Positions 14,569 to 15,080 of a stretch of 15,080 bases of DNA are shown here, in pieces; position 1 is the first letter of the stretch, and each line of letters opens with the position of its first letter. The translations under genes were made by a program, and so were the position numbers. Location: the NCBI GenBank assembly GCA_030043575.1, contig JASHXK010000032.1, positions 1 to 15,080 on the forward strand, given 5' to 3'. This DNA comes from Terriglobales bacterium. Its GTDB lineage: Bacteria > Acidobacteriota > Terriglobia > Terriglobales > Acidobacteriaceae. The notes below the pieces were generated by a model. It ran no database searches and was not told the origin of the DNA. It was given only the letters and a program-made list of their open reading frames with translations.

Positions 14569-15080
14569 GTGAAGACCGTCACCATCGCCATTCCGTCGCT
14601 GCATCGCCCCGATCTGACCGCGCGTTGCATTGACTTTATCCAGAGGCAGACTCTTCCGGCGTCCGACTGGGAAATCGTGGTGATCGAGAACGAAGCGCGT
14701 CCGGGCGACATGCTTCCCGATCCGCTTCCTCCAAACACGAGGCGCATTGAGCTGCCCGCGAACGAAGGTACCACCGGCTCCATCAACCGCGCCGTTGCGG
14801 CGACCGAATCGCGACACGTTCTGCTGCTGAATAACGACGTCGAACTGGAGCCCGACTATCTCTCCAAGCTGGTGGCCACGCTGGACGGGGATTCGAACCT
14901 CGGCTTTGCCACTGGCAAGCTGTTGCGTGCTACCGAGCGCGATCGTCTCGACGGCGCCGGAGACGCGATGCTGATGGCCGGCGGGGCCTATCGGCTCGGC
15001 CACCTTGATCTGGATCGGCAGCAGTTTGATCGGTCCATGCCGGTGCTTGCCGGATGCGGCGCTGCGGTTCTTTATCGCCG
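14569..15080 (+). CDS. GT2-family glycosyltransferase, N-terminal part (cut by window end)
   Basis: The first 170 residues of a GT2 (GT-A fold) inverting glycosyltransferase are visible. The opening VTIAIPSLHRPDLTARCIDFI is the nucleotide-binding strand. The rhamnosyltransferase-like block has NEGTTGSINRAV (about 74-85) and LLLNNDVELEPDYL (about 94-107), whose NNDVE is the metal-binding DXD-type motif. GTG 14569 is the first possible start after an in-frame TAA at 14563-14565. No Shine-Dalgarno sequence is visible. The frame is open to base 15080, so the catalytic base and C-terminus lie outside the window. It belongs to the same glycan locus, but after the terminator it must have its own promoter. 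Confidence 0.88.
   Translation, partial: MKTVTIAIPSLHRPDLTARCIDFIQRQTLPASDWEIVVIENEARPGDMLPDPLPPNTRRIELPANEGTTGSINRAVAATESRHVLLLNNDVELEPDYLSKLVATLDGDSNLGFATGKLLRATERDRLDGAGDAMLMAGGAYRLGHLDLDRQQFDRSMPVLAGCGAAVLYR

Noticed and set aside
14293..15003. 236-codon open frame on the minus strand
   Set aside because: Runs opposite the GT2 gene and through the REP/terminator repeats; no family features.
1..15080. CRISPR arrays, tRNA/rRNA genes, prophage or toxin-antitoxin modules
   Set aside because: No regularly spaced repeats, tRNA-like folds or matching genes were seen on either strand.

Overview
The window looks like a chromosomal segment of a soil-type Acidobacteriota, probably near Koribacter/Sulfotelmatobacter. 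That placement is inference from three things: moderately high GC, an ECF sigma / zinc-finger anti-sigma / DUF3106 operon typical of the phylum, and intergenic repeats starting GTCATCCCGRGCG with neighbouring CCCACTAC-ended inverted repeats. No rRNA, tRNA or CRISPR was seen, so the assignment rests on gene style alone.

Left part (1-1244): a possible 3' end of a plus-strand gene with a hairpin terminator; a 530-base stretch without a clear gene that holds a long palindrome and a possible minus-strand zinc-knuckle gene remnant; then a GNAT acetyltransferase. From 2987 down to 1266 there is a minus-strand group: a secreted NTF2-like protein, a NUDIX hydrolase coupled to it by an ATGA overlap, and a secreted COG3650-like protein with a Gly-Ser-Gln tail. 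Divergent from it (3099-4927) are an ECF sigma factor, its membrane anti-sigma factor and an exported DUF3106 protein.

Right part (5050-15080, all plus strand): a cell-surface polysaccharide locus. It encodes a Wzm-like permease and Wzt-like ATPase, a GT4 glycosyltransferase, a polytopic membrane protein of unrecognised family, a 764-residue protein with two GT4 domains, a SAM methyltransferase, another GT4 with a substituted catalytic Glu, a second SAM methyltransferase, and the start of a GT2 glycosyltransferase cut by the window end. The likely joint job is to assemble a glycan on a lipid carrier in the cytoplasm, modify it by methylation and export it by the ABC route.

Three intergenic gaps in this locus (6593-6854, 12352-12523, 14316-14568) are packed with repeats: three copies of a small REP-like hairpin with covarying stems, a roughly 146-bp MITE-like element with terminal inverted repeats, two copies of a GTCATCCCGRGCG repeat, and a strong terminator. 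These are the most distinctive non-coding signals. I did not find a clearly new defence or mobile system.
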